Both the position numbers and the translations under genes were made by a program. A stretch of DNA of 64,000 bases, taken from positions 1,674,001 through 1,738,000 of the forward strand of contig NC_013740.1 of NCBI RefSeq assembly GCF_000025305.1, read 5' to 3'. The stretch's first letter is position 1. Every line of letters starts with the position of its first letter. Source of the stretch: Acidaminococcus fermentans DSM 20731 (GTDB lineage: Bacteria > Bacillota > Negativicutes > Acidaminococcales > Acidaminococcaceae). Below are positions 36,218-48,136 of the stretch, one piece after another. A model generated the notes under the pieces. The model made no database searches. It had not been told where the DNA came from and was given only the letters and a program-made list of their open reading frames with translations.

Positions 36218-37257
36218 AGGAAGGTAAAGATCAGGGCATCAGCCCGTTCCAACGGTATCTTTCTCTTTGGGTATTCCTCTGCATGGTGGCTGGAGTCCTG
36301 ATAGGCCATTTCCTGCCGGCGGTGCCCCGTTTCCTGGACCGGCTCCAGATTGACGGGATTTCCATACCCATTGCCATCCTGATCTGGATCATGATCTATC
36401 CCATGATGATGAAGGTGGATTTCCAAAGCATCCGTGAGGTAGGGCGCCATCCCAAAGGACTGTTTGTCACCTGGATTACCAACTGGCTGATCAAGCCCTT
36501 TACCATGTATGGTCTGGCTGCCTTCTTCTTTTATCATGGATTCCACGGATTCATTCCAGAGGAACTGGCCACCCAATATCTGGCCGGGGCCGTTCTCCTG
36601 GGTGCTGCTCCCTGTACGGCCATGGTATTTGTATGGAGTACCCTGACCAAAGGAGATCCCGCTTATACGGTTGTCCAGGTAGCCACCAATGATCTGATCA
36701 TCCTGGTGGCATTCGTACCCATTGTCAAATACCTGTTGGGTGTATCCCATGTAACTGTTCCCTACAGCGTGCTGTTCCTGAGCATCTTCCTGTTCGTAGT
36801 GATTCCCCTTGCCGGAGGGATCCTGACCCGGATCAGCGTCATAGAGCGGAAAGGTGCTGCTTATTTCAACCAGATCTTTGTCCATAAATTCGATCAGGCA
36901 ACCACCTGGGGACTGCTGCTGACCCTGGTGATCATTTTCAGTTCCCAGGCCCAGGTCATCCTGTCCAATCCCTTCCATATCCTGCTGATCGCCATTCCCC
37001 TGGTCCTTCAAACCTATCTGATCTTTGCCATCGCCTATGGCGCCAGCAACCTGCTCCATCTGCCACATGACATTGCAGCTCCGGCCGGCATGGTCGGTGC
37101 CTCCAACTTCTTCGAACTGGCCGTAGCCGTGGCCATTGCCCTGTTCGGAGTTACCAGCCCCGCCGCCCTGGCCACCACCGTAGGCGTGCTGACAGAGGTC
37201 CCCGTGATGCTGAGCCTGGTGAAAATTGCCAACAGGAAACAACTGGACCACAACTGA
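36214..37257 (+). CDS. acr3: ACR3 family arsenite efflux permease
   Basis: A 347-residue, ten-helix permease of the BART superfamily (often named arsB). The key Cys is in LLGAAPCTAMVFVWS (about 128-142) and the Glu in LTEVPVML near residue 330; both are required in Acr3. With ArsA it may form a pump, with ArsD delivering arsenite. It is the last gene of the operon, followed by a strong terminator. Confidence 0.95.
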   Translation: MKEGKDQGISPFQRYLSLWVFLCMVAGVLIGHFLPAVPRFLDRLQIDGISIPIAILIWIMIYPMMMKVDFQSIREVGRHPKGLFVTWITNWLIKPFTMYGLAAFFFYHGFHGFIPEELATQYLAGAVLLGAAPCTAMVFVWSTLTKGDPAYTVVQVATNDLIILVAFVPIVKYLLGVSHVTVPYSVLFLSIFLFVVIPLAGGILTRISVIERKGAAYFNQIFVHKFDQATTWGLLLTLVIIFSSQAQVILSNPFHILLIAIPLVLQTYLIFAIAYGASNLLHLPHDIAAPAGMVGASNFFELAVAVAIALFGVTSPAALATTVGVLTEVPVMLSLVKIANRKQLDHN

Positions 37258-37273
37258 CAAAAACATAGGGAGT

Positions 37274-37313
37274 AAAGGCGCTGTGAAAAAATCATCCACA
37301 GCGCCTTTATTTT
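37274..37313 (+). terminator. Terminator of the ars operon
   Basis: AAAGGCGCTGTG/CACAGCGCCTTT arms, 11-nt loop, then ATTTT. Confidence 0.9.
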
Positions 37314-37318
37314 GCTAG

Positions 37319-37362
37319 CGTCAGCTGGCTTCCATCAGCTAGTGACTAGTGACTAGTGACGG
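37319..37362 (-). repeat. Heptad element with three GTCACTA units
   Basis: Read on the minus strand: GTCACTA three times, then GCTGATGGAA, then GCCAGCTGAC. One of nine sites of the same type in the window. Confidence 0.8.
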
Positions 37363-37391
37363 GGTGTGAAAAAGCATTTTTTCACACCCCC
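37360..37391. terminator. GGGGTGTGAAAAA/TTTTTCACACCCC hairpin
   Basis: Near-perfect stem followed on the plus strand by CTTTTTC. The same stem occurs at 54515-54549, in both cases beside a heptad element. Confidence 0.7.
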
Positions 37392-37525
37392 TTTTTCAGT
37401 GGCTGGTGGATAGCGAGTAGTGGTTGGAAAAGAATTTTTTGCACGCAGGGCAGGTCGGTAAGCAGGTCGATCAAAGCAATCGGCCCCTACAGCGTTGGGG
37501 TCATAGCAATACCGTATTCCCTCAG

Positions 37526-37698
37526 CCGGGCAGGGTGCCGCTGGCCGACCATGGAGCCGAGCGTAAAGCCATTTTCTGTTTCGCTCATCCACCGTGAGCC
37601 TCGTTCAAGCGAAGCGCGTTGGCGGAAGGCGGAATGGAACGGCGAGGCAGAAAATGGCAGGGAGGCGACTTTGCGTCGGCAAGGGGTGCCCTGCCCGG
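37526..37698. repeat. 173-nt nested imperfect inverted repeat
   Basis: Outer arms 37526-37549 and 37675-37698 (CCGGGCAGGG/CCCTGCCCGG at the tips), inner arms 37568-37584 and 37642-37658 (GCCATTTTCTG/CAGAAAATGGC perfect). No convincing gene is seen in 37392-37732. It may be a structured RNA or a small nonautonomous mobile element. Confidence 0.6.
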
Positions 37699-37732
37699 CG
37701 GCGACAAGCAGCCTTCTCCTCAGAACACAAAA

Positions 37733-37765
37733 AGAAAGAGCATCGCGTCTGCGATGCTCTTTCTG
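37733..37765 (-). terminator. Terminator of the rRNA operon
   Basis: AGAAAGAGCATCGC/GCGATGCTCTTTCT stem, followed on the minus strand by TTTTTG, 6 nt after the 5S 3' end. Confidence 0.92.
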
Positions 37766-37770
37766 GCTTA

Positions 37771-37886
37771 ACCGGCAGCTCCCTATCCTCCCGGACCGTT
37801 TCCAGTCGAGTACTTTCGGCGTATAAGGGCTTAACTGCTGTGTTCGGCATGGGAACAGGTGGATCCCCTTAGCTATCGCCACCGGA
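37771..37886 (-). rRNA. rrf: 5S ribosomal RNA
   Basis: About 116 nt. The terminal helix CCGGTGGC/GCTGCCGG and the conserved CCCATGCCGAACACAG loop are visible on the minus strand. Ends are set from helix I and may be off by a base or two. Confidence 0.93.
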
Positions 37887-37906
37887 TTTTCAATTGAAGG
37901 CATGAG

Positions 37907-37929
37907 CCCTCAAAACTTCATGAAGAGAC
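37907..37929 (-). other. 3' half of the 23S processing stem
   Basis: This segment is nearly complementary to 41265-41288 in the 16S-23S spacer (GTCTCTTC.TGAAGTTTT core). Together they would close a stem around the 23S precursor, the usual RNase III target. Confidence 0.65.
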
Positions 37930-38113
37930 ATATACGTTCTTTCGGACGTAACGTTACGAGCTTCTTTCGCTCACTTACTCTCTTATTTCGTATGCCTCAG
38001 CCGCTTCGCGGTAGAGGATACTCACGGATGCTCCTTTTCGTCGCATCCTTCTGAGTAAGTTCGCTGGCACGATTCTTTGCTGCGCTTCCGCTTGCAAACA
38101 ATCGGCGACTCAC

Positions 38114-41023
<2,910 letters not shown>

Positions 41024-41387
41024 AATTGCTTCGATAAATTGTCTGCTCCTTTGTCGCTCGTCGTTCGCCATCCTCGACATACTGGAGTATAGTCTGCGGT
41101 GGCTCTCTTTCTCGCTTCGCGGATCAGAGCAATTTCTCTTCGCAATTTTCTGGTTCAGTTTACTAAGGAACTTACGTTCCCTGGTATTCTCGTTACTCGT
41201 TTCTAAATTCGCATTTAGATCAGAGGTGCTTATCTGATCATCACATCAGATAAGACTTTGTTTTGTCTCTTCTATGAAGTTTTCAAGGTTCATGTTCAGG
41301 GACGAGCCCTGAGAACCGAATATTGTTCCTGACAGATGTGCGTCGACGAGAATAGAAGTAAGTCCTTGGACTCCTTCGGTTCTCCAT
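41024..41387 (-). other. 16S-23S spacer without tRNA genes
   Basis: 364 nt. I find no cloverleaf, in particular no tRNA-Ile or tRNA-Ala. It contains the 5' half of the 23S processing stem (41265-41288), the 3' half of the 16S processing stem (41310-41341), and a hairpin TTATCTGAT/ATCAGATAA (41230-41252). Confidence 0.75.
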
Positions 41388-42946
<1,559 letters not shown>

Positions 42947-43263
42947 AGAGTATTTTGAAGAGCCGCTTGGCTCTCGAAAAACTAGCTTTGATTTTTTAAC
43001 CTGGTTGTCATCCAGGTGACTCGATCTTATCACTAAAAGTGACTTGACCCGCACATCTGTCAACAATATTCAGTTCTCAAAGTTCGTCTCACTGTCTCAG
43101 CGACAGCTTCTATATAATACCAGACTTTCGTTTCTTTGTCAACAACTTTTTTCTTTCAATGTTTCAGTTGAAACATTTCGTTGTTGAGAAACCTTTTGTC
43201 TGTTGCTTTCTCAAGGAGAAAGCTTGTATAGTATAGCAAAAAGGGGTACCTCTGTCAACAAGT
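42947..43263 (-). promoter_or_regulatory. rRNA operon control region: tandem promoters P1 and P2
   Basis: Minus strand. P1: TTGACA (43253-43258), 17 nt, TATACT (43230-43235). P2: TTGACA (43137-43142), 17 nt, TATTAT (43114-43119), about 170 nt before 16S. Between them is the perfect palindrome AATGTTTCA-GT-TGAAACATT (43158-43177), 15 nt upstream of the P2 -35. The leader segment 43051-43079 is complementary to 41310-41341 and forms the 16S processing stem. No gene is present. Confidence 0.9.
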
Positions 43264-43276
43264 TTTTCAAAATAAA

Positions 43277-43309
43277 CCGTAAGGACCTCCCGGCGTGAGG
43301 CCCTTACGG
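43277..43309 (-). terminator. Terminator of the DUF2971 unit
   Basis: CCGTAAGGACCTC/GAGGCCCTTACGG stem with TTTATTTT following on the minus strand. Confidence 0.8.
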
Positions 43310-43336
43310 ACAAGATCCCGCAGGAGCCTTTATTCC

Positions 43337-44857
43337 CTACTTCAATACCTGTTCTGCTTTTTCCTTTACGTCCTGGTTTCCTTCCTGGAGCAGGAGCTTT
43401 TCCACCCCGTCCCGGATCTCCCCACTGAGCTTGTATCCCAGGTCTTTCCACTGGGCGAGGATTTCCAGGGCGGTGTTCCGGTTCATCAGGGCTGGGGACT
43501 GGAGAGCGGTGAGGAAAAGTTTTTCTCCTGTGCCCGGGAATCCGTACAGCTGGCTGAGGATCCGGTTCAGGTCCATATAGACCCCGTTCAGCTGTTCCTC
43601 AAGGGAAATTTCTCCGGGCCGTTTCTCTCCGAAGGCCTTCACAAAGCCGGGAATCAGCGCTTCATACAGTCCCATCACATGATGGTCATGGTGGCTATCC
43701 CCAGTAAGGGCATAGGGCAGCAGGTCCACATGGTCCAGAGGGGCCTGGAGCACCAGTTCCACAGCCTGTTGGGCATAGGGCAGGTCCAGTGTCCGGGCCA
43801 TTTCAAAGCCTTCCCCTTTTTTCATGGCCTGCTGGACGGTCTGGGCACAGGCAAAGGACAGCAAGAGTTTGCCGCAGGCCTGTTTCACCGTTTCCTGCTC
43901 TTTGCCGGCAAGCCTGCTCTGGGCGTATTGGAGGATGTGGAGGATTACCTGGTACTCTTCCAGTTCTTTTTCCTGTTCCTCGCAGTGCCGGAGAAATTCC
44001 GTCAGCAGTTTCACCGGCTGCCGGATCCGGGAAATCCCGGGCACTGGTTCGTCCACCAGCAGGGCATCCACCAGGGCTTCTGCCCCTTCAAAGGCTTTGG
44101 CCGTCAGGGTGGGCTGTTCCAATACCCCCAGCAGGTCCACATTTTCCGCCAGGAGCCGTGCGGTGTATTCCGGGTTCACATCGTTGTCCCATCCTTCCTC
44201 CAGCATCCACTGCCGGATCTGGGCCGTCCGGGGATCCAGGTATTCCAGGGCGGCGATCCGTCCCCAGCCGTACACCTGCCGGGCGGTCTGCCAGATTTCC
44301 TCCTGACCGTTTTCCCACTGGAGGAAGTTCCGCACACAGAACAGGGTGAATTCGTTGCACTTGGCCAGGAGACGGATTTCTTCCGCCAATTCTTCTTCCT
44401 GGTGCAGGTCGAAAAACTCCAGGAGACTCAGGGCAAATTTGATGATCTCGCTCTGGTCCGCTTCCTGGAGCAGCCGGTCAGCGAACCAGATCAGGGGTTC
44501 CGGATCCAGGGTATCCCGGTGGTCATCGATCCACTGCTGGACGGATTCCACATAGGCATTCATCAGATGGTCTTCCCCGTCGCTGAAAAACGCCTGCAGG
44601 GTCTGGACCGCCCGGTCATACTCTCCTTCCAGGATCTGGCTGAGCCCGTCCTGCAGTTCGGGGCTTTCTTCCCCTCCCTTGTCCAAGCCGGTGATGTTTC
44701 CTTCCATGAACCCGTCGCTGTAGTAAAATCCCCCGGCCGGTCCTTCCGGCTCCAGGGCCTGCTGCAGGGAATAGTCCCGGGGCAGCCGGCCCCGTTCATC
44801 CAGGGCATCATAGAGACGCTGGAGGATGGATGGTTGGGTAAAGGCAAAATTCTGCAT
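43337..44857 (-). CDS. Helical protein of unknown function (506 residues)
   Basis: I do not recognise the family. The product is soluble, acidic and almost entirely helical, with a rhythm of leucine-rich amphipathic helices that suggests a HEAT/TPR-like solenoid (for example ALMNRNTALEILAQWKDLGY near the C terminus). A His cluster (GDSHHDHHVMGLYEA, about 385-399) is striking. No signal peptide or catalytic motif. The ATG at 44855-44857 has AAGGAG 6 nt upstream; an upstream in-frame start would overlap the DUF2971 gene. It is 10 nt downstream of that gene, so they form one operon. Confidence 0.75.
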   Translation of the reverse strand: MQNFAFTQPSILQRLYDALDERGRLPRDYSLQQALEPEGPAGGFYYSDGFMEGNITGLDKGGEESPELQDGLSQILEGEYDRAVQTLQAFFSDGEDHLMNAYVESVQQWIDDHRDTLDPEPLIWFADRLLQEADQSEIIKFALSLLEFFDLHQEEELAEEIRLLAKCNEFTLFCVRNFLQWENGQEEIWQTARQVYGWGRIAALEYLDPRTAQIRQWMLEEGWDNDVNPEYTARLLAENVDLLGVLEQPTLTAKAFEGAEALVDALLVDEPVPGISRIRQPVKLLTEFLRHCEEQEKELEEYQVILHILQYAQSRLAGKEQETVKQACGKLLLSFACAQTVQQAMKKGEGFEMARTLDLPYAQQAVELVLQAPLDHVDLLPYALTGDSHHDHHVMGLYEALIPGFVKAFGEKRPGEISLEEQLNGVYMDLNRILSQLYGFPGTGEKLFLTALQSPALMNRNTALEILAQWKDLGYKLSGEIRDGVEKLLLQEGNQDVKEKAEQVLK

Positions 44858-44867
44858 GGTTTTCTCC

Positions 44868-45743
44868 TTATCGATAGGAACTTCTGGATATACGCAGCCG
44901 GACATTCCGGTCGTCATATCCGTTGGCGGCCAGGAACATCTTCAGGATGTCCAGATGGTCTTTCATGTCATTTTTGGGCCCCAGCACCACTTCCCGGACG
45001 GCGCTTTTGGCAAAGGGCATTTCCGTATAGGGCACCAGCCGGCTGGCTTCGGGACGGAAACGGATCTGCCGGTAGGCTTTCCGGTTGCCGGCGGCCATGT
45101 GGCCCTCCTGATCCTTCAGCAGCACCGGCAGCCAAAGGGCCCGGAGTTCTTTTTCGGAAGCAAAGCTGGCGTCCTTGCAGTAGTACCGGAGGGATGAGAA
45201 GGCGGCGTCGTCGGCAATGGCCCGGCGGATCTCCCGGTCGTTCAGATGCCGTCCCCGGGTGAGCCGCATACGGATCCAGTTCTTGGCCAGGGGCAGAAAC
45301 TGTTCTCCATATTCCTCTCTCATGTAGATGACTTTTTTCAGATAGTATTTGTTGGCAAAGTCCGCATTGAGATGGACGGTGGAACAATCGAAATCCATTT
45401 CCCGGGAGGAGAAGCCGATGGCAAAGCCCTGGCCATCATCCGCATAGGACCGCCACTGGGGCAGGATGTCCCCCTCTTCGGAAAAACACCCAAGGTAGAT
45501 GAAACAGGCGGAATGATGGTAGTACAGATCCCGGGCCGTATCCATCCGGGCCCGTTCAATCTCGCCGTCATCAGCCAGCTCTTCCAGGGCCTGTTCGAAC
45601 ACCGGGTCCAGCATCCGGTTTTCCCAGGCATCGTTGGTAAAAGACGCTTCGGTCAGCCAGAGGCACTGGTTGCGCAGTATATTGAAAAAGCCACTGGTGG
45701 AACAATAGTGATAGATCATGCGGTCTTCCTGACACGTGGACAT
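44868..45743 (-). CDS. DUF2971 domain protein
   Basis: A 291-residue protein with the DUF2971 pattern: MIYHYCSTSGFFNILRNQCLWLTEASFTNDAWE near the N terminus, CFSEEGDILPQWRSYADDGQGFAIGF (about 86-111) and ACKDASFASEKELRALW-like FASEKELR later. DUF2971 proteins are common near defence and stress genes, but their activity is unknown. The start at 45743 (MSTCQED) has GAAGG 6 nt upstream; an internal ATG 21 nt later has an equally good AGGAAG site. It is divergent from the LytTR gene. Confidence 0.8.
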   Translation of the reverse strand: MSTCQEDRMIYHYCSTSGFFNILRNQCLWLTEASFTNDAWENRMLDPVFEQALEELADDGEIERARMDTARDLYYHHSACFIYLGCFSEEGDILPQWRSYADDGQGFAIGFSSREMDFDCSTVHLNADFANKYYLKKVIYMREEYGEQFLPLAKNWIRMRLTRGRHLNDREIRRAIADDAAFSSLRYYCKDASFASEKELRALWLPVLLKDQEGHMAAGNRKAYRQIRFRPEASRLVPYTEMPFAKSAVREVVLGPKNDMKDHLDILKMFLAANGYDDRNVRLRISRSSYR

Positions 45744-45770
45744 AGTGCGCCTTCTTTCTCTTGGTTTTCC

Positions 45771-45791
45771 CTGCAGGAAGATTTCCTGCAG
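45771..45791. promoter_or_regulatory. Perfect inverted repeat upstream of the DUF2971 gene
   Basis: CTGCAGGAA-GAT-TTCCTGCAG, 9-bp arms, 28 nt upstream of the DUF2971 start. It lies downstream of a TATAAT (minus strand, 45810-45815). Possible operator or leader hairpin. Confidence 0.5.
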
Positions 45792-45959
45792 CCGCTCACA
45801 AAAGATATTATAGCGTACCTGCCGGAAAATTGCTCGCCGATCTTGGGGAAATCCATGGGAAACACACAAAAAAACAATAATTTTCTGCTATTTTTGAATA
45901 TTCATGATATACTGTACAGGTGTCCAGTTTTACAATTTTTCAGAAATGGAGGCCCCATT

Positions 45960-46667
45960 ATGTTCCACGTTGCCCTGTGCACTGACAATTCCCGTTCTCT
46001 CCACCAGCTCTCCGTCAATATCCAGCGCCTGCCCCACCCCACCGATGCTCTTGAGATCCACCCCTTTCTCCAGGAATACGATCTGCTCCGAAGCTGCCGC
46101 CAGGGCATCTGCTACAATCTGATCCTGTTGGGACCCTTCCAGGAGGCACACCATGTGCTGGATACGGCCCGGCGGATTCGGAAGCTGGACCCGGGAGTAT
46201 CCATTTCCCTGATTTCCCATGATCTCCGGGATTCTCTGGAAGGCTATGAAATCCCCCTGTTCCGGTTCTATGCCGGCACCGTCCCCATGCCGGTGCTCCA
46301 GCAGGACCTGGAGGAACTGATGCAGAAAAAACAGGAAGTCCAGAATGCATCCTTCCTGTTCAGCAACTGGCAGGGTGTCCACCGCTTTTTTCTGAAGGAG
46401 ATCCTCTATTTCAAATCGGAAGGCTCCCGGATCCAGGTGGTCACCCGGCTGGGCAGCTATATATACCGGGAAACCATGTCCACGGTGGAACGGCGGCTGG
46501 GCCGTTCCTGTTTCGTACGGATCCACCGGAGCTACCTGGTGAATCTCCACTGGGTGCGGAATGTGTGGGGCACAGAAGTGACCCTGCTGAACGGAAAGGT
46601 CCTGCCCCTGTCCAAGCACCGTTCCCGGGAAATCCGGGATGCTCTGCTGCAGCTGGGGGAGATATGA
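45960..46667 (+). CDS. LytTR DNA-binding regulator with a degenerate receiver domain
   Basis: A 235-residue AgrA/LytR-type regulator. The C-terminal LytTR domain (about 140-232) is well preserved (FLKEILYFKSEG, CFVRIHRSYLVNLHWV). The N-terminal half aligns with a response-regulator receiver, but the phosphoacceptor Asp is Gly58 (YNLILLGPF), the first acidic pocket reads LCTDN, and the switch Lys-Pro is replaced by Gly-Thr (FRFYAGTVP). Phosphorylation is therefore unlikely. No histidine kinase is nearby. Ribosome site GGAGG 7 nt before the ATG. Divergent from the DUF2971 pair. Confidence 0.85.
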   Translation: MFHVALCTDNSRSLHQLSVNIQRLPHPTDALEIHPFLQEYDLLRSCRQGICYNLILLGPFQEAHHVLDTARRIRKLDPGVSISLISHDLRDSLEGYEIPLFRFYAGTVPMPVLQQDLEELMQKKQEVQNASFLFSNWQGVHRFFLKEILYFKSEGSRIQVVTRLGSYIYRETMSTVERRLGRSCFVRIHRSYLVNLHWVRNVWGTEVTLLNGKVLPLSKHRSREIRDALLQLGEI

Positions 46668-46672
46668 AAAAG

Positions 46673-46699
46673 GGGTGCTGCACGCATCGTGCAGCACCC
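46673..46699 (-). terminator. Stem-loop with TGCTGCAC core between LytTR gene and FAD gene
   Basis: GGGTGCTGCAC/GTGCAGCACCC; the T run (CCTTTTTC) is on the minus strand, so it works mainly for the converging FAD-operon transcript and possibly both ways. Confidence 0.7.
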
Positions 46700-46745
46700 G
46701 TCAATGGTCAATGGCCCATGGGAGGAACCCGCATCAGCGGGTTCC
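46700..46745 (+). repeat. Heptad element with stem-loop
   Basis: GTCAATG twice, GCCCATG, then GGAGGAACCCGC-ATCA-GCGGGTTCC. The stem lies 3 nt from the stop of the FAD gene at 46748. Confidence 0.8.
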
Positions 46746-46747
46746 TT

Positions 46748-48136
46748 TCATTGTTTCATTCTTTCCCCGATGATCCGGGCCACGTAGACGCCGCTGGCGC
46801 TGGCCTGGCTCAGGCCACGGGTGATGCCGGCGCCGTCCCCGATGGCAAAGAAGTTGGGCAGCCGGGTTTCCAGCTGGTCATCCAGTTCCAGCCGGGCACT
46901 GTAGAACTTCACTTCCACCCCGTAAAGGAGGGTGTCGTCATTGGCCGTACCGGGCGCCACCTTGTCCAGGGCATAAATCATCTCGATGATGTTGTCCAGA
47001 TGCCGTTTGGGCAGCACCAGGCTCAGATCCCCGGGCACCGCATTGAGGGTGGGCCGCAGGAAGCTCTGGCTCAGCCGGTGGGCATTGGTCCGCCGGCCCT
47101 TGATCAGGTCCCCGAACCGCTGGACCAGCACCCCACCTCCCAGCATATTGGACAGGGAAGCAATGTGTTTGCCGTACCGGTGGGGTTCCTTGAAGGGTTC
47201 CGTGAACCGGTTGCTCACCAGCAGGGCAAAGTTGGTGTTGCCGCTGTTCTTTTTGGGATCACTGAAGCTGTGGCCGTTGACGGTGACGATGCCATCGGTA
47301 TTTTCCGCCACCACATAGCCGTTGGGGTTCATGCAGAAGGTCCGCACCCGGTCCCCGTATCCCTTGGTCCGGTACACCAGTTTGGCTTCGTACACTTCAT
47401 CGGTGATTTCCTGGAACACGGCGGCGGGCACTTCCACCCGGACCCCCACGTCCACCTGGTTGTTGGTAAGTTCCAGGCCCAGTTTCTCGCACTGGCCGGA
47501 GAACCATTCCGCCCCGGCCCGGCCAGGAGCCCCGATGAGATACCGGCACTGGATGGTATCCTCGCTGTTTTTCAGGAACACTTCATACCCTCCCTCACAG
47601 GGCTGGAAGGTATCCACCTGGGTATCGCACTGGATCTGGATTCCGTGTTCCACCAGGTACCGGTAGATGCTGGCCATAAGTTTCCGGTTGTTGTCGGTGC
47701 CCAGATGCCGGACTTTGGCGTTGAGCAGATGGAGGTCGTGGCCCAGGGCCTGCCGGCCGATCCGGCAGTTCTTGGTGGAATAGACTTCCCCGGGAGCCCC
47801 ATGCTTCAGGTTGATCTCATCCACATAATCGATCAGGTCCATGACGGTCTTTTTGGGGATGTAATCACTGAGCCACCCGCCGAATTCGGTGGTGAAATTG
47901 TATTTCCCGTCGGAAAAAGCCCCGGCGCCCCCGAATCCCCGCATAATGCTGCAGGGGGTGCAGCGGACGCATTTTTCCACTTTTCCGGCGATGATGGGAC
48001 AGCTGCGGAAATCGATGGCGTGGCCTTCTTCCAGGATCAGGACACTGACCTGGGGATATTTCAGGACAAATTCATAAGCGGCATAAATGGAGGCCGGGCC
48101 CCCGCCGATAATGGCTACATCGACTTTTTTCTTCAT
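46748..48136 (-). CDS. NAD(P)/FAD-dependent oxidoreductase (COG2509 type)
   Basis: A 462-residue flavoprotein dehydrogenase. The FAD-binding motif is VDVAIIGGGPASIYAAYEFV at the N terminus; CVRCTPCSIMRGFGGAGAFSDGK (about 36-58) is typical of the family, with a CxxC. The C terminus FFAIGDGAGITRGLSQASASGVYVARII carries the second FAD contact. Substrate unknown. The start overlaps the stop of the beta-lactamase-fold gene by 4 nt (ATGA). Confidence 0.88.
   Translation of the reverse strand: MKKKVDVAIIGGGPASIYAAYEFVLKYPQVSVLILEEGHAIDFRSCPIIAGKVEKCVRCTPCSIMRGFGGAGAFSDGKYNFTTEFGGWLSDYIPKKTVMDLIDYVDEINLKHGAPGEVYSTKNCRIGRQALGHDLHLLNAKVRHLGTDNNRKLMASIYRYLVEHGIQIQCDTQVDTFQPCEGGYEVFLKNSEDTIQCRYLIGAPGRAGAEWFSGQCEKLGLELTNNQVDVGVRVEVPAAVFQEITDEVYEAKLVYRTKGYGDRVRTFCMNPNGYVVAENTDGIVTVNGHSFSDPKKNSGNTNFALLVSNRFTEPFKEPHRYGKHIASLSNMLGGGVLVQRFGDLIKGRRTNAHRLSQSFLRPTLNAVPGDLSLVLPKRHLDNIIEMIYALDKVAPGTANDDTLLYGVEVKFYSARLELDDQLETRLPNFFAIGDGAGITRGLSQASASGVYVARIIGERMKQ

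Noticed and set aside
37356-37903. Open frames in the region between acr3 and 5S
   Set aside because: They cross the inverted repeat, terminator and 5S gene in several frames, with no ribosome site; the region is better read as non-coding structure.
41024-41387. Spacer tRNA-Ile/tRNA-Ala
   Set aside because: No T-arm GTTCGA pattern with matching acceptor stem was found.
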